A stretch of DNA of 5,839 nt, taken from assembly GCA_016764835.1 (NCBI GenBank), contig JAESRD010000133.1, positions 1 through 5,839 on the forward strand. The letters run 5' to 3'. Of the stretch, positions 1 through 5,806 are shown piece by piece. This DNA comes from Paracoccaceae bacterium (GTDB taxonomy: Bacteria; Pseudomonadota; Alphaproteobacteria; Rhodobacterales; Rhodobacteraceae). A program made the position numbers and the translations under genes. Numbering within the stretch: the first letter of the stretch is position 1; each line of letters opens with the position of its first letter. The notes beneath the pieces were generated by a model. That model worked only from the letters and a program-made list of their open reading frames with translations. It was not told the DNA's origin and ran no database searches.

Positions 1-359
1 AAGCCGCCCGCCAAGCCAGCGATGGCCGCGTCATTGCCGTGCATCAGCCGCACCGCTACACCCGCCTTGCCGGGCTGTTTGATGACTTTTGCAGCTGTTT
101 TAACGACGCTGATGTGGTCGGGATTACTGATATTTATGGCGCTGGCGAAGAGCCTATCGCGGGCGCGGGCCGTGATGATCTGGTCGCAGGCCTTATTCGC
201 CATGGTCACCGCCATGCCCGCGCTGTGACCAGCGAAGATGATCTGGAGCGCCTTGTGCGCGAACAGGCCCGGCCGGGTGATATTGTCGTCTGTCTTGGCG
301 CAGGCACAATCAGCGCTTGGGCCAACGGGCTGCCCGCGCGGCTGGAGCAAGACAAATGA
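1..359 (+). CDS. murC: UDP-N-acetylmuramate--L-alanine ligase, C-terminal part (5' end outside window)
   Basis: MurC is the cytoplasmic ATP-dependent ligase that adds L-alanine to UDP-N-acetylmuramic acid, the first amino acid of the peptidoglycan stem peptide. Only about the last 118 residues are present, read in frame from base 3 to the TGA at 357-359; full-length MurC is roughly 460-480 residues. The fragment corresponds to the C-terminal Mur ligase domain. It carries the MurC-specific wording HQPHRYTRL near its start, then [10 protein letters not shown], and ends with [15 protein letters not shown], the usual end of MurC just before the C-terminus. The gene is open at the left edge of the window and shows no internal disruption. 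Its stop overlaps the next start as ATGA, so the two are probably translationally coupled. The product identity is secure from these motifs. Confidence 0.95.
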   Translation, partial: AARQASDGRVIAVHQPHRYTRLAGLFDDFCSCFNDADVVGITDIYGAGEEPIAGAGRDDLVAGLIRHGHRHARAVTSEDDLERLVREQARPGDIVVCLGAGTISAWANGLPARLEQDK

Positions 360-622
360 GCACAGCCATGTTTGCCGCCTGCATCTGGGTGCTTTGCGCC
401 ACTGCCACGGCATTTATGCCAATGCGCTGGCAGATGTTTGTCGTCCCGGTTTTGGCGCTGGCGGCGATCGGCGTGCTTATCGCGATCGGCATGGCGCATG
501 GTTGGGTCTATGTGGCGCTGGGGCTGATCGCTTTTGCCTCAATGTTCCGCCATCCGCTGCGCTACGGCTGGGCCAAGCTGCGCGGCCAAAACCCCCAACT
601 GCCCGAGGAGCTACGCAAATGA
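356..622 (+). CDS. DUF2484 family small membrane protein, first of a tandem pair
   Basis: This 88-residue hydrophobic protein has unknown function. Three membrane segments can be seen at about residues 4-20, 26-45 and 49-62, followed by a basic, polar tail that ends in PQLPEELRK. The start is ATG 356: it overlaps the murC stop as ATGA and has GGAG at 344-347, eight bases upstream. In-frame starts further left lie inside murC and are unlikely. I assign it to DUF2484 from memory of similar proteins at this position in Rhodobacterales dcw clusters, and because its wording parallels the next gene (C-x-W near the N-terminus, a Met-Pro turn, HGW, then S-x-x-R-x-PL). Its place between murC and murB suggests a link to envelope or precursor metabolism, but that is inference. 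No catalytic motif is visible. Confidence 0.8.
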   Translation: MSTAMFAACIWVLCATATAFMPMRWQMFVVPVLALAAIGVLIAIGMAHGWVYVALGLIAFASMFRHPLRYGWAKLRGQNPQLPEELRK

Positions 623-876
623 GCCTGTCATATGCCTTTGTCGCCGGATGTGCGTGGCTGATTATGGCCAATGTGATGGGCATGTTGCCGTCAAAAGACA
701 ACCAATGGACCAATGCCCGCATCCTCATGGTGCTCGGCCTGCCGCTGACTGTTTGGATATATCAGAGCCACGGGCTTTGGGGCGCGCTGATCTTTCTGGC
801 CCTCGCTGCCAGTATCTTGCGCTGGCCGCTTTGGCATTTGTGGCTGAGGATCAAGAAGAGCATGGGCAATGGCTAG
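619..876 (+). CDS. DUF2484 family small membrane protein, second of a tandem pair
   Basis: This is an 85-residue hydrophobic protein of unknown function. Its wording is what I recall for DUF2484: ANVMGMLPSKDNQW at residues 17-30, a hydrophobic stretch at about 34-48, HGLWGALIFLALAASILRWP at 51-70, and a short basic tail. Two to three membrane segments are likely. The start ATG 619 overlaps the stop of the preceding gene as ATGA and has a strong GAGGAG at 605-610, eight bases upstream, so this is a real translated gene despite its size. It aligns without gaps over its C-terminal half with the preceding protein (HG-W/L, then S-x-x-R-x-PL-x-x-x-W), which suggests an old tandem duplication. The stop at 874-876 is followed by 45 bases before the preferred murB start. 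Function cannot be inferred beyond its place in the wall-synthesis operon. Confidence 0.85.
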   Translation: MSLSYAFVAGCAWLIMANVMGMLPSKDNQWTNARILMVLGLPLTVWIYQSHGLWGALIFLALAASILRWPLWHLWLRIKKSMGNG

Positions 877-921
877 GCCAAAGGCTTGCCGGGCTGCGCC
901 CCATTCGTTACCACCGCCCGC

Positions 922-1875
922 ATGAATAGATTTCCAACATTGCCCGGCCCCGAGCCGCGCGGCACACTCACCCCAAATCGCCCCCTCGCCGAGCTTACTT
1001 GGTTGCGGGTTGGCGGCCCGGCGCAATGGTTCTTTCAGCCCGCTGACGGCGCTGATCTGGCGGCTTTCTTGGCGGCCCTCCCGGCGGATATTTCGGTCTT
1101 CCCCATGGGTGTCGGCTCAAACCTGATCGTCCGTGATGGCGGTATTGATGGCGTCGTCATCCGGTTGGGGCGCGGGTTCAACCAGATCAACATTGACGGC
1201 GAACTCATCACTACAGGGGCGGCAGCCCTCGACGCCCATGTGGCTCGCAAAGCCGCCCAAGCGGGCCGAGATCTGACATTTCTGCGCACAATTCCGGGCA
1301 CAATCGGTGGCGCAATCCGCATGAATGCGGGCTGCTACGGTGCCTATCTGGCTGACGTTTTCGTCAGCGCCACGGCAATCTTACGCGATGGCAGCGAGGT
1401 CACCCTTGGGCCAGATGACCTAAACTTCGGCTACCGCCACACAACCCTGCCGCCCGGCGCCGTGCTGACCAGCGCCACCCTGCATGCGCCGATTGGCGCG
1501 CCAGAGAAGCTAGAAGCCCGCATGGCCGAACAGATTGCTCGCCGTGACGCCAGCCAGCCAACCAAAGACCGCACAGCTGGCTCGACATTTCGCAACCCTG
1601 CCGGATTTTCATCAACCGGGCAGGCTGATGACAGCCAAGACCTCAAGGCATGGAAGGTGATCGACGATGCCGGTATGCGCGGGGCCACATGTGGCGGCGC
1701 AGTCATGAACACCAAACACCCCAACTTTTTGACCAATGCGGGCGGGGCCACGGCGGCTGAGCTGGAAGGATTGGGCGAAGAGGTTAGAAAAAAGGTTTAC
1801 GATACCACTGGTCTGACGTTAGAGTGGGAAATTATGCGGATCGGCAATGCTGTGCCGCATGATGCTAAAAAATAA
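922..1875 (+). CDS. murB: UDP-N-acetylenolpyruvoylglucosamine reductase
   Basis: MurB is the cytoplasmic FAD enzyme that reduces UDP-GlcNAc-enolpyruvate with NADPH to UDP-MurNAc, the substrate for MurC. From ATG 922 it is 317 residues, normal for the family. The FAD-binding part shows [11 protein letters not shown] at 64-74 and [19 protein letters not shown] at 122-140. FGYRHTTL lies at 169-176. Ser221 in AGSTFRNP is the expected proton donor, and Glu303 in LEWEIMRIG matches the C-terminal catalytic Glu. The family's core is intact. The start is not settled: ATG 922 has no clear ribosome binding site, while TTG 886 would add 12 residues (329 in total) and sits nine bases after the previous stop. 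I prefer 922 because homologues, as remembered, begin a short distance before the conserved [10 protein letters not shown]. Confidence 0.93.
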   Translation: MNRFPTLPGPEPRGTLTPNRPLAELTWLRVGGPAQWFFQPADGADLAAFLAALPADISVFPMGVGSNLIVRDGGIDGVVIRLGRGFNQINIDGELITTGAAALDAHVARKAAQAGRDLTFLRTIPGTIGGAIRMNAGCYGAYLADVFVSATAILRDGSEVTLGPDDLNFGYRHTTLPPGAVLTSATLHAPIGAPEKLEARMAEQIARRDASQPTKDRTAGSTFRNPAGFSSTGQADDSQDLKAWKVIDDAGMRGATCGGAVMNTKHPNFLTNAGGATAAELEGLGEEVRKKVYDTTGLTLEWEIMRIGNAVPHDAKK

Positions 1876-1904
1876 CCCCAAAAGGGGCGGCTCTGGGCAA
1901 GAGC
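1876..1904 (+). repeat. Two small back-to-back inverted repeats between murB and ddl
   Basis: Directly after the murB stop, CCCC-AAAA-GGGG (1876-1887) forms a 4-bp stem with a 4-base loop. It is followed by GCTCT-GGGCA-AGAGC (1890-1904), a 5-bp perfect stem with a 5-base loop. Neither is followed by a T-run, so they do not look like an intrinsic terminator. They could shape the mRNA ahead of ddl, protect the murB 3' end, or be chance. Confidence 0.3.
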
Positions 1905-1915
1905 TAATGCGGTAA

Positions 1916-2872
1916 ATGACGGGCGCAAAGCCCGCGAAATATATGAGGCTACGGGCAGTGTCAGGCAAGGCATCCCCTATTATCGCCGTCCTTTTGGGCG
2001 GCATGTCGGCTGAACGCGAGGTCTCTTTGTCCTCGGGTGCTGAATGTGCGGCCGCTTTGCGGACGGCAGGCTTCACCGTTGTCGAAATTGACGCGGGCGC
2101 TGATCTTGTGGCGCAGCTGCGCGCGGCCAAAGCCGATATCGTTTTTAACGCTTTGCATGGCCGCTGGGGCGAAGACGGCGCTGTGCAGGGCCTGCTGGAA
2201 TGGCTGCAAATCCCATATACCCATTCGGGCGTATTGGCCTCGGCTCTGGCCATGGATAAGCAGCGCAGCAAAGAAGTTTTCCGCGCCGCTGGTTTGCCGT
2301 ATTGTGTCAGCCAGATTGTGCCAAAGGCCGAGGCGCAAAAGGCGCATATCCTGCCGCGTCCCTATGTGATCAAACCCAATAATGAAGGCTCCTCGGTCGG
2401 CATCTATATTGTCGAAGAGGGGGCCAACCGCCCGCCGGAACTGTCTGACGCTATGCCACAAGAAGTCATGGTCGAAGCCTATGCGCCGGGGCGCGAGTTG
2501 ACCGTGGCCGTGCTCGGCGACCGCGCCTTGGCTGTGACCGATATCCTCACCGATGGCTGGTATGATTACGACGCCAAATATGTGCCCGGTGGCTCGCGTC
2601 ATGTGATCCCGGCAGTGCTGCCCCAAGCGATCACCGATGCCTGTCTCGACTATGCCATGCGCGCCCACAGCGCCCTTGGCTGCCGGGGGCTAAGCCGCAC
2701 AGACTTTCGCTGGGACGAGACCCGCAGCCTTGACGGGCTGATCTTGCTCGAGGTTAACACCCAGCCCGGCATGACCCCAACATCGCTGGCCCCAGAGCAG
2801 GCCGCCCAGTGCGGCATAGACTTTCCAGCCCTGTGCAAATGGTTGGTCGAGGATGCGTCATGTCAGCGCTGA
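1916..2872 (+). CDS. ddl: D-alanine--D-alanine ligase
   Basis: Ddl joins two D-alanines with ATP in the cytoplasm, giving the dipeptide that caps the peptidoglycan stem. From ATG 1916 it is 318 residues. It shows the N-terminal [10 protein letters not shown] (26-35, with the substrate-binding Glu33), [12 protein letters not shown] (77-88), the ATP-grasp segment [14 protein letters not shown] (151-164), the omega-loop WYDYDAKY (215-222) whose Tyr is typical of D-Ala-D-Ala rather than D-Ala-D-Lac ligases, and the metal-binding RTDF (261-264) and [11 protein letters not shown] (277-287). All key residues are present. The start is uncertain: GTG 1958 gives a 304-residue protein beginning [11 protein letters not shown], closer to the usual family N-terminus, and has GAGG nine bases upstream. 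ATG 1916 and ATG 1943 lack a good site. The 3' end overlaps ftsQ by 13 bases. Confidence 0.95.
   Translation: MTGAKPAKYMRLRAVSGKASPIIAVLLGGMSAEREVSLSSGAECAAALRTAGFTVVEIDAGADLVAQLRAAKADIVFNALHGRWGEDGAVQGLLEWLQIPYTHSGVLASALAMDKQRSKEVFRAAGLPYCVSQIVPKAEAQKAHILPRPYVIKPNNEGSSVGIYIVEEGANRPPELSDAMPQEVMVEAYAPGRELTVAVLGDRALAVTDILTDGWYDYDAKYVPGGSRHVIPAVLPQAITDACLDYAMRAHSALGCRGLSRTDFRWDETRSLDGLILLEVNTQPGMTPTSLAPEQAAQCGIDFPALCKWLVEDASCQR
1945..1948 (+). promoter_or_regulatory. Shine-Dalgarno site supporting an alternative GTG start for ddl
   Basis: GAGG sits nine bases before GTG 1958, in the ddl frame. It is the best ribosome binding site near any of the three candidate ddl starts (ATG 1916, ATG 1943, GTG 1958). 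It favours the 304-residue form of Ddl. Confidence 0.5.
2849..2852 (+). promoter_or_regulatory. Shine-Dalgarno site that fixes the ftsQ start
   Basis: GAGG lies seven bases before ATG 2860 and within the end of ddl. It selects 2860 over the in-frame ATG at 2809, which is buried deep in ddl and has no such site. Confidence 0.7.
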
Positions 2873-3870
2873 ACCCGCCAACTGGCGCCTCGCGGCTCAA
2901 GCCGCCGTCGATCGTTTACCGCCCGCCGGGCTATGATGCGGCGCGCCTCAACCAGCAAAGCCTCGATGCTGCTGAGCTGGCAAATGAGCCTGCGCCAAAG
3001 CCAACTGCCCGCAAAGCCAAGGCCAAAACAGGCCGCGACCCGGCCCCGTCGCGCCTGCGCTACCGCTACCAGCGGCTGATGCTGACGCCCTTGTTTCGCA
3101 AGGCGTTGCGCTACGGTCTGCCTGCCGGCTTGGTGCTGCTGCTGGGTGGGCTGTGGTGGGGCGAGGACTCCAACCGCGCCATGATCACCGACAAATACCA
3201 GAATATGCGCTCCGCCATCCGGGCACGGCCAGAGTTTCGAGTGCAGCAGCTTGATGTATCGGGCGCTGATACCGTGCTGACAGGGGCCGTCGCCTCGCTG
3301 CTGAACATCGACTTTCCAATCTCGTCATTCGATCTTGATCTGGCGCAAATGCGCGCTTCAATCACGGAGCTAACAGCCGTGCGCGACGCCGTGCTGCGGG
3401 TCCGCCCCGGCGGCACGCTCGATATTCGGATTGTTCAGCGCGCGCCGGTTGCAGTCTGGCGGCACACTGATGGGCTGCGGCTGATCGACGAAGAAGGTGT
3501 TATGACAGGCATGATCACCTCACGTGCTGCCCGCCCAGACCTGCCGCTTATTGCCGGTGACGGCGCGCGTGCGGCGACCGACGAGGCCATGGCGCTGTTC
3601 GCTGCCGCCGCCCCAATTGCCCCGCATGTGCGCGGGCTGGTGCGGATGGGCGAGCGGCGTTGGGACATGATCCTTGAGGGTGGTCAGCGCATTCTCTTGC
3701 CAGCCATCGGCGCGGAAGCCGCCCTCAACCGGGTGCTCGCACTTGATGCGGCCCAAGGCATGTTCAAACTCGATATTACCGTGATCGATATGCGCAATGC
3801 GGCCCGCCCTATCGTGCGGCTCAGCCCCTATTCGAGTGACGCTGTGCAAGGCGCGGTGGTGCACCAATGA
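2860..3870 (+). CDS. ftsQ: Cell division protein FtsQ
   Basis: FtsQ is a bitopic inner-membrane divisome protein that, with FtsB and FtsL, links the cytoplasmic Z-ring to septal wall synthesis. This copy has 336 residues. A long Pro/Ala/Lys-rich cytoplasmic tail (about 1-82, with a very basic patch at 48-72) is followed by one membrane segment, [15 protein letters not shown], at about 86-100. The periplasmic part has a POTRA-like region at about 125-193 ([10 protein letters not shown] to [14 protein letters not shown]), then the FtsQ domain with [10 protein letters not shown] (205-214) and PLIAGDGA (229-236). The extended N-terminal tail fits alphaproteobacterial FtsQ. The start at 2860 is set by GAGG at 2849-2852. 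It overlaps the ddl stop by 13 bases, so coupling is likely. FtsQ evolves fast, so the name rests on topology, the POTRA wording and the position just before ftsA. Confidence 0.93.
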   Translation: MSALNPPTGASRLKPPSIVYRPPGYDAARLNQQSLDAAELANEPAPKPTARKAKAKTGRDPAPSRLRYRYQRLMLTPLFRKALRYGLPAGLVLLLGGLWWGEDSNRAMITDKYQNMRSAIRARPEFRVQQLDVSGADTVLTGAVASLLNIDFPISSFDLDLAQMRASITELTAVRDAVLRVRPGGTLDIRIVQRAPVAVWRHTDGLRLIDEEGVMTGMITSRAARPDLPLIAGDGARAATDEAMALFAAAAPIAPHVRGLVRMGERRWDMILEGGQRILLPAIGAEAALNRVLALDAAQGMFKLDITVIDMRNAARPIVRLSPYSSDAVQGAVVHQ

Positions 3871-3908
3871 ACAATAAAACAACAAAACCAATAAAGTCAG
3901 GCAGGTAA
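3867..3908 (+). other. Possible 13-codon leader ORF bridging ftsQ and ftsA
   Basis: ATG 3867 overlaps the ftsQ stop as ATGA and opens a frame encoding [13 protein letters not shown], which ends at TAA 3906-3908, four bases before the ftsA ATG. The frame is rich in A and C, unlike the flanking GC-rich genes. The ftsA ribosome binding site CAGG (3902-3905) lies in its last codons. A weak G-rich site, GGTGGT at 3855-3860, precedes it. It might let ribosomes finishing ftsQ reinitiate and hand over to ftsA, or it may be chance in a short gap. No known peptide is recognised. Confidence 0.2.
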
Positions 3909-3912
3909 CCCA

Positions 3913-5247
3913 ATGAAGGACCTCTATCAAAGCCAGCGGGCCATGCGAAACATGCGCAAAGCGGCCATGCAGCGCGGGGTGATCGCGATTTTGGACGTTG
4001 GCACGTCTAAGATTGCCTGCCTTGTGTTGCGCTTTGATGGGCCTGAGCGGTTTACCGGCACTGACGGTGTTGGCACCATGGCCGGGCAGTCGTCGTTCCG
4101 GGTTATTGGCGCGGCCAGCACCCGCTCGCGCGGGGTGCGCTACGGCGAGATTGATACGATGCAAGAGACCGAGCGGGCGATCCGCACGGCGGTGCAATCG
4201 GCACAAAAGATGGCCAATCAGCGGGTTGATCACGTTATTGCCTGTATTGCTGGCGCGCGGCCGCGCAGCTACGGGCTTGTGGGCAATGTTGATATTGATG
4301 GCCAAGCGGTGACTGAGCTAGATGTCGGCCGAGTTCTGGCCGCCTGCGACGTGCCTGATTATGGGCCGGGGCGCGAAGTGCTGCACGCACAGCCGGTGAA
4401 CTTCGCCCTTGATCACCGTTCTGGCCTGTCTGATCCGCGCGGCCATATTGGCCATAATCTCGCGGCAGATATGCATATGCTGACGGTCGATGCATCGGTG
4501 GTTGAGAACCTGCTTTATTGTATTAAGCGCTGCGATCTTGAGCTGGCGGGCCTGGCCTCCTCGGCCTATGCGTCCGGCATCTCGTCGCTGGTCGAAGACG
4601 AGCAAGAGCTTGGCTCGGCCTGCATTGATATTGGCGGCGGTTCCACGGGCATTTCGGTCTTTATTCGCCGACATATGATCTATGCTGACAGCGTGCGCAT
4701 GGGCGGTGATCACATCACATCTGACATTTCGATGGGCCTGCAAGTGCCGACGGCAATGGCCGAACGGATCAAGACATTTTACGGTGGCGCCATGGCCACG
4801 GGCATGGATGACCGCGATATGATCGAGATCGGCGGCGACTCGGGCGATTGGGAACATGATCGGCGCACTGTCAGCCGGGCCGAGCTGATTGGCATCATGC
4901 GGCCGCGGATTGAAGAGATATTTGAGGAGGTCCGCGCCCGGCTTGATGCGGCTGGCTTCGAAGATTTGCCCAGCCAACAGATCGTGCTGACCGGCGGCAG
5001 CAGTCAGATACCGGGGCTTGACGGTTTGGCCTCGCGCATCCTTGGCCAGCAGGTTCGGCTTGGGCGGCCATTGCGGGTGCAGGGGCTGCCGCAGGCCAAT
5101 ACTGGCCCGGCCTTTTCCAGCGCTGTGGGCTTGGCGCTTTTTGCCGCGAATCCCCAAGATGAATGGTGGGATTTTGAGATACCAGCCGAGCGAAACTCGG
5201 CCAGATCGCTGCGAAAAGCCGTTAAATGGTTTAAGGATAACTGGTAA
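3913..5247 (+). CDS. ftsA: Cell division protein FtsA
   Basis: FtsA is the actin-like ATPase that tethers FtsZ filaments to the inner membrane and recruits later divisome proteins. It has 444 residues. The start ATG 3913 has CAGG at 3902-3905, seven bases upstream. After a basic N-terminal extension (MKDLYQSQRAMRNMRKAAMQRG), typical of alphaproteobacterial FtsA as I recall it, come the phosphate-1 motif AILDVGTSKIACLV (25-38), the 1C subdomain region (about 105-195, including HNLAADMHMLTVD), phosphate-2 ACIDIGGGSTGISVF (236-250) and the adenosine motif IVLTGGSSQIPGL (357-369). The C-terminus RSLRKAVKWFKDNW (431-444) is the amphipathic membrane-targeting helix. All functional parts are intact. 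A 42-base gap separates it from ftsQ and 175 bases from ftsZ. Confidence 0.97.
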   Translation: MKDLYQSQRAMRNMRKAAMQRGVIAILDVGTSKIACLVLRFDGPERFTGTDGVGTMAGQSSFRVIGAASTRSRGVRYGEIDTMQETERAIRTAVQSAQKMANQRVDHVIACIAGARPRSYGLVGNVDIDGQAVTELDVGRVLAACDVPDYGPGREVLHAQPVNFALDHRSGLSDPRGHIGHNLAADMHMLTVDASVVENLLYCIKRCDLELAGLASSAYASGISSLVEDEQELGSACIDIGGGSTGISVFIRRHMIYADSVRMGGDHITSDISMGLQVPTAMAERIKTFYGGAMATGMDDRDMIEIGGDSGDWEHDRRTVSRAELIGIMRPRIEEIFEEVRARLDAAGFEDLPSQQIVLTGGSSQIPGLDGLASRILGQQVRLGRPLRVQGLPQANTGPAFSSAVGLALFAANPQDEWWDFEIPAERNSARSLRKAVKWFKDNW

Positions 5248-5277
5248 TACGCAAGATTTTGCCTATTGACCGATATG

Positions 5278-5295
5278 CTGTGGGTTTACCCCCAG
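5278..5295 (+). repeat. Hairpin early in the ftsA-ftsZ gap
   Basis: CTGTGGG (5278-5284) pairs with CCCCCAG (5289-5295) with one mismatch around a TTTA loop. It begins 30 bases after the ftsA stop. No T-run follows directly, so it is a weak candidate for ending the ftsA message; it may instead stabilise the mRNA end. Confidence 0.3.
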
Positions 5296-5341
5296 AATAC
5301 CTCGATATTTTGTGGCGAAATTGTGTTTTTTTGGTGACGCC

Positions 5342-5360
5342 CTTAGCTCAACGGGCTAAG
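5342..5360 (+). repeat. Inverted repeat CTTAGC...GCTAAG upstream of ftsZ
   Basis: CTTAGC (5342-5347) and GCTAAG (5355-5360) form a perfect 6-bp inverted repeat around a 7-base centre. It lies about 60 bases before the ftsZ start and just before the TAATAT at 5368-5373, where an operator or a leader hairpin would make sense. An overlapping alternative, GCCC (5339-5342) with GGGC (5353-5356), excludes it, so the RNA could switch between two folds. No regulator is recognised. Confidence 0.3.
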
Positions 5361-5375
5361 ATCGGCGTAATATAG

Positions 5376-5399
5376 AAAAAAGTGCCCGGCGGGACGGGC
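5376..5399 (-). terminator. Possible intrinsic terminator for - strand transcription
   Basis: On the - strand GCCCG (5399-5395) pairs with CGGGC (5388-5384) around a 6-base loop. Two bases later comes T6 (the complement of A6 at 5381-5376). A GC-only stem followed by a T-run is the shape of an intrinsic terminator, but the stem is only 5 bp. It could stop antisense transcripts running off ftsZ. On the + strand the same hairpin simply sits in the ftsZ leader. Confidence 0.25.
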
Positions 5400-5422
5400 C
5401 TAGAGCAGAACAGGCGGTTGCA

Positions 5423-5806
5423 ATGGCGTTAAATCTTTCCCTGCCGGGGCAGGAAGATCTTAAACCTCGTATTACAGTATTTGGTGTTGGTGGAGCCGGG
5501 GGCAATGCGGTCAATAATATGATCGAAAAAAAGCTCGACGGTGTTGAGTTTGTTGTTGCCAATACGGATGCGCAAGCACTGCAACAGTCGCGTTCTGATG
5601 TGCGCATTCAGATTGGCGTGAAGGTTACCGAAGGGCTCGGCGCAGGCGCGCGCGCTTCTGTTGGTGCCGCTGCCGCCGAAGAGAGCATTGAGCAAATTGT
5701 AGACCATCTGGCGGGGGCACATATGTGCTTCATTACCGCTGGTATGGGTGGTGGCACCGGCACTGGTGCCAGAAAGCGCCTGTCCCATTACTTGACCGCC
5801 AAATAA
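5423..5806 (+). CDS. ftsZ: Cell division GTPase FtsZ, 5' fragment cut at the tubulin signature
   Basis: FtsZ is the tubulin-like GTPase that forms the cytokinetic ring. The start ATG 5423 has CAGG at 5411-5414. The first 116 residues are a normal alphaproteobacterial FtsZ GTPase domain: [14 protein letters not shown] (20-33), [10 protein letters not shown] (44-53), [19 protein letters not shown] (70-88), and [14 protein letters not shown] (103-116) containing the signature GGGTGTG at 109-115. The next residues should read roughly A-P-x-I-A; instead [11 protein letters not shown] and a stop follow. The rest of the GTPase domain, the T7 loop and the C-terminal FtsA-binding peptide are missing, so the 127-residue product could not polymerise. 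Neither other + frame after 5770 resumes FtsZ, which rules out a simple frameshift. The foreign 3' tail is the reverse strand of a tesB-like gene. Confidence 0.93.
   Translation: MALNLSLPGQEDLKPRITVFGVGGAGGNAVNNMIEKKLDGVEFVVANTDAQALQQSRSDVRIQIGVKVTEGLGAGARASVGAAAAEESIEQIVDHLAGAHMCFITAGMGGGTGTGARKRLSHYLTAK
5768..5773. other. Junction between ftsZ and antisense tesB
   Basis: The last ftsZ-like codon is GCC 5768-5770 (Ala116) and the first tesB-like codon on the - strand ends at 5771, so the two sequences meet with no spacer. The exact point could shift by a few bases if the parents shared identical bases there. No target-site duplication, terminal repeat or insertion-element end is visible at the join. 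Confidence 0.75.

Larger units (their letters stand above)
5248..5422 (+). promoter_or_regulatory. ftsA-ftsZ intergenic leader, probable ftsZ regulatory region
   Basis: This 175-base gap is the longest non-coding stretch in the window and is visibly richer in A and T than the genes around it. It holds three separate hairpin-forming repeats (5278-5295, 5342-5360, 5384-5399), a T7 run (5326-5332), an A6 run (5376-5381), and a TAATAT (5368-5373) that could serve as a -10 element. No good -35 sits at the right distance from it. In many alphaproteobacteria ftsZ has its own promoter input in addition to read-through from upstream, so a promoter here is plausible but not located. The ftsZ ribosome binding site is CAGG at 5411-5414, eight bases before ATG 5423. 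Confidence 0.45.

Noticed and set aside
886..921. TTG 886 as the murB start
   Set aside because: The extra 12 residues are outside the conserved N-terminus, and no well-placed ribosome binding site is clear. It is kept as an alternative only.
3520..5157. Long open frames on the - strand (3520-4305, 4318-5157), and similarly 1961-2668
   Set aside because: They lie antisense to well-supported ddl, ftsQ and ftsA, show no recognisable domains, and are the usual shadow frames of GC-rich genes.
5222..5234. TTAA...TTAA pair resembling a CtrA binding site near the end of ftsA
   Set aside because: The half-sites are five bases apart, not seven, and they lie within codons for the conserved C-terminal helix of FtsA.
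5266..5271. TTGACC as a -35 promoter element
   Set aside because: The sequence 16-18 bases downstream is the C-run CCCCCAG, with no -10-like hexamer.
5326..5332. T7 run as the tail of an intrinsic terminator for ftsA
   Set aside because: Only a weak AT-rich pairing lies immediately upstream; the nearest real hairpin (5278-5295) is more than 30 bases away.
5339..5360. tRNA-like D-arm wording (CCCTTAGCTCAACGGG) resembling box A of a tRNA gene
   Set aside because: No anticodon arm, T-loop (GGTTCGA-type) or acceptor pairing follows. It is better explained as part of the inverted repeat in the ftsZ leader.
5429..5788. 119-codon - strand ORF beginning MGQALS
   Set aside because: Its first codons are the tesB fragment and the rest is antisense ftsZ, so it is a product of the junction and not a gene.
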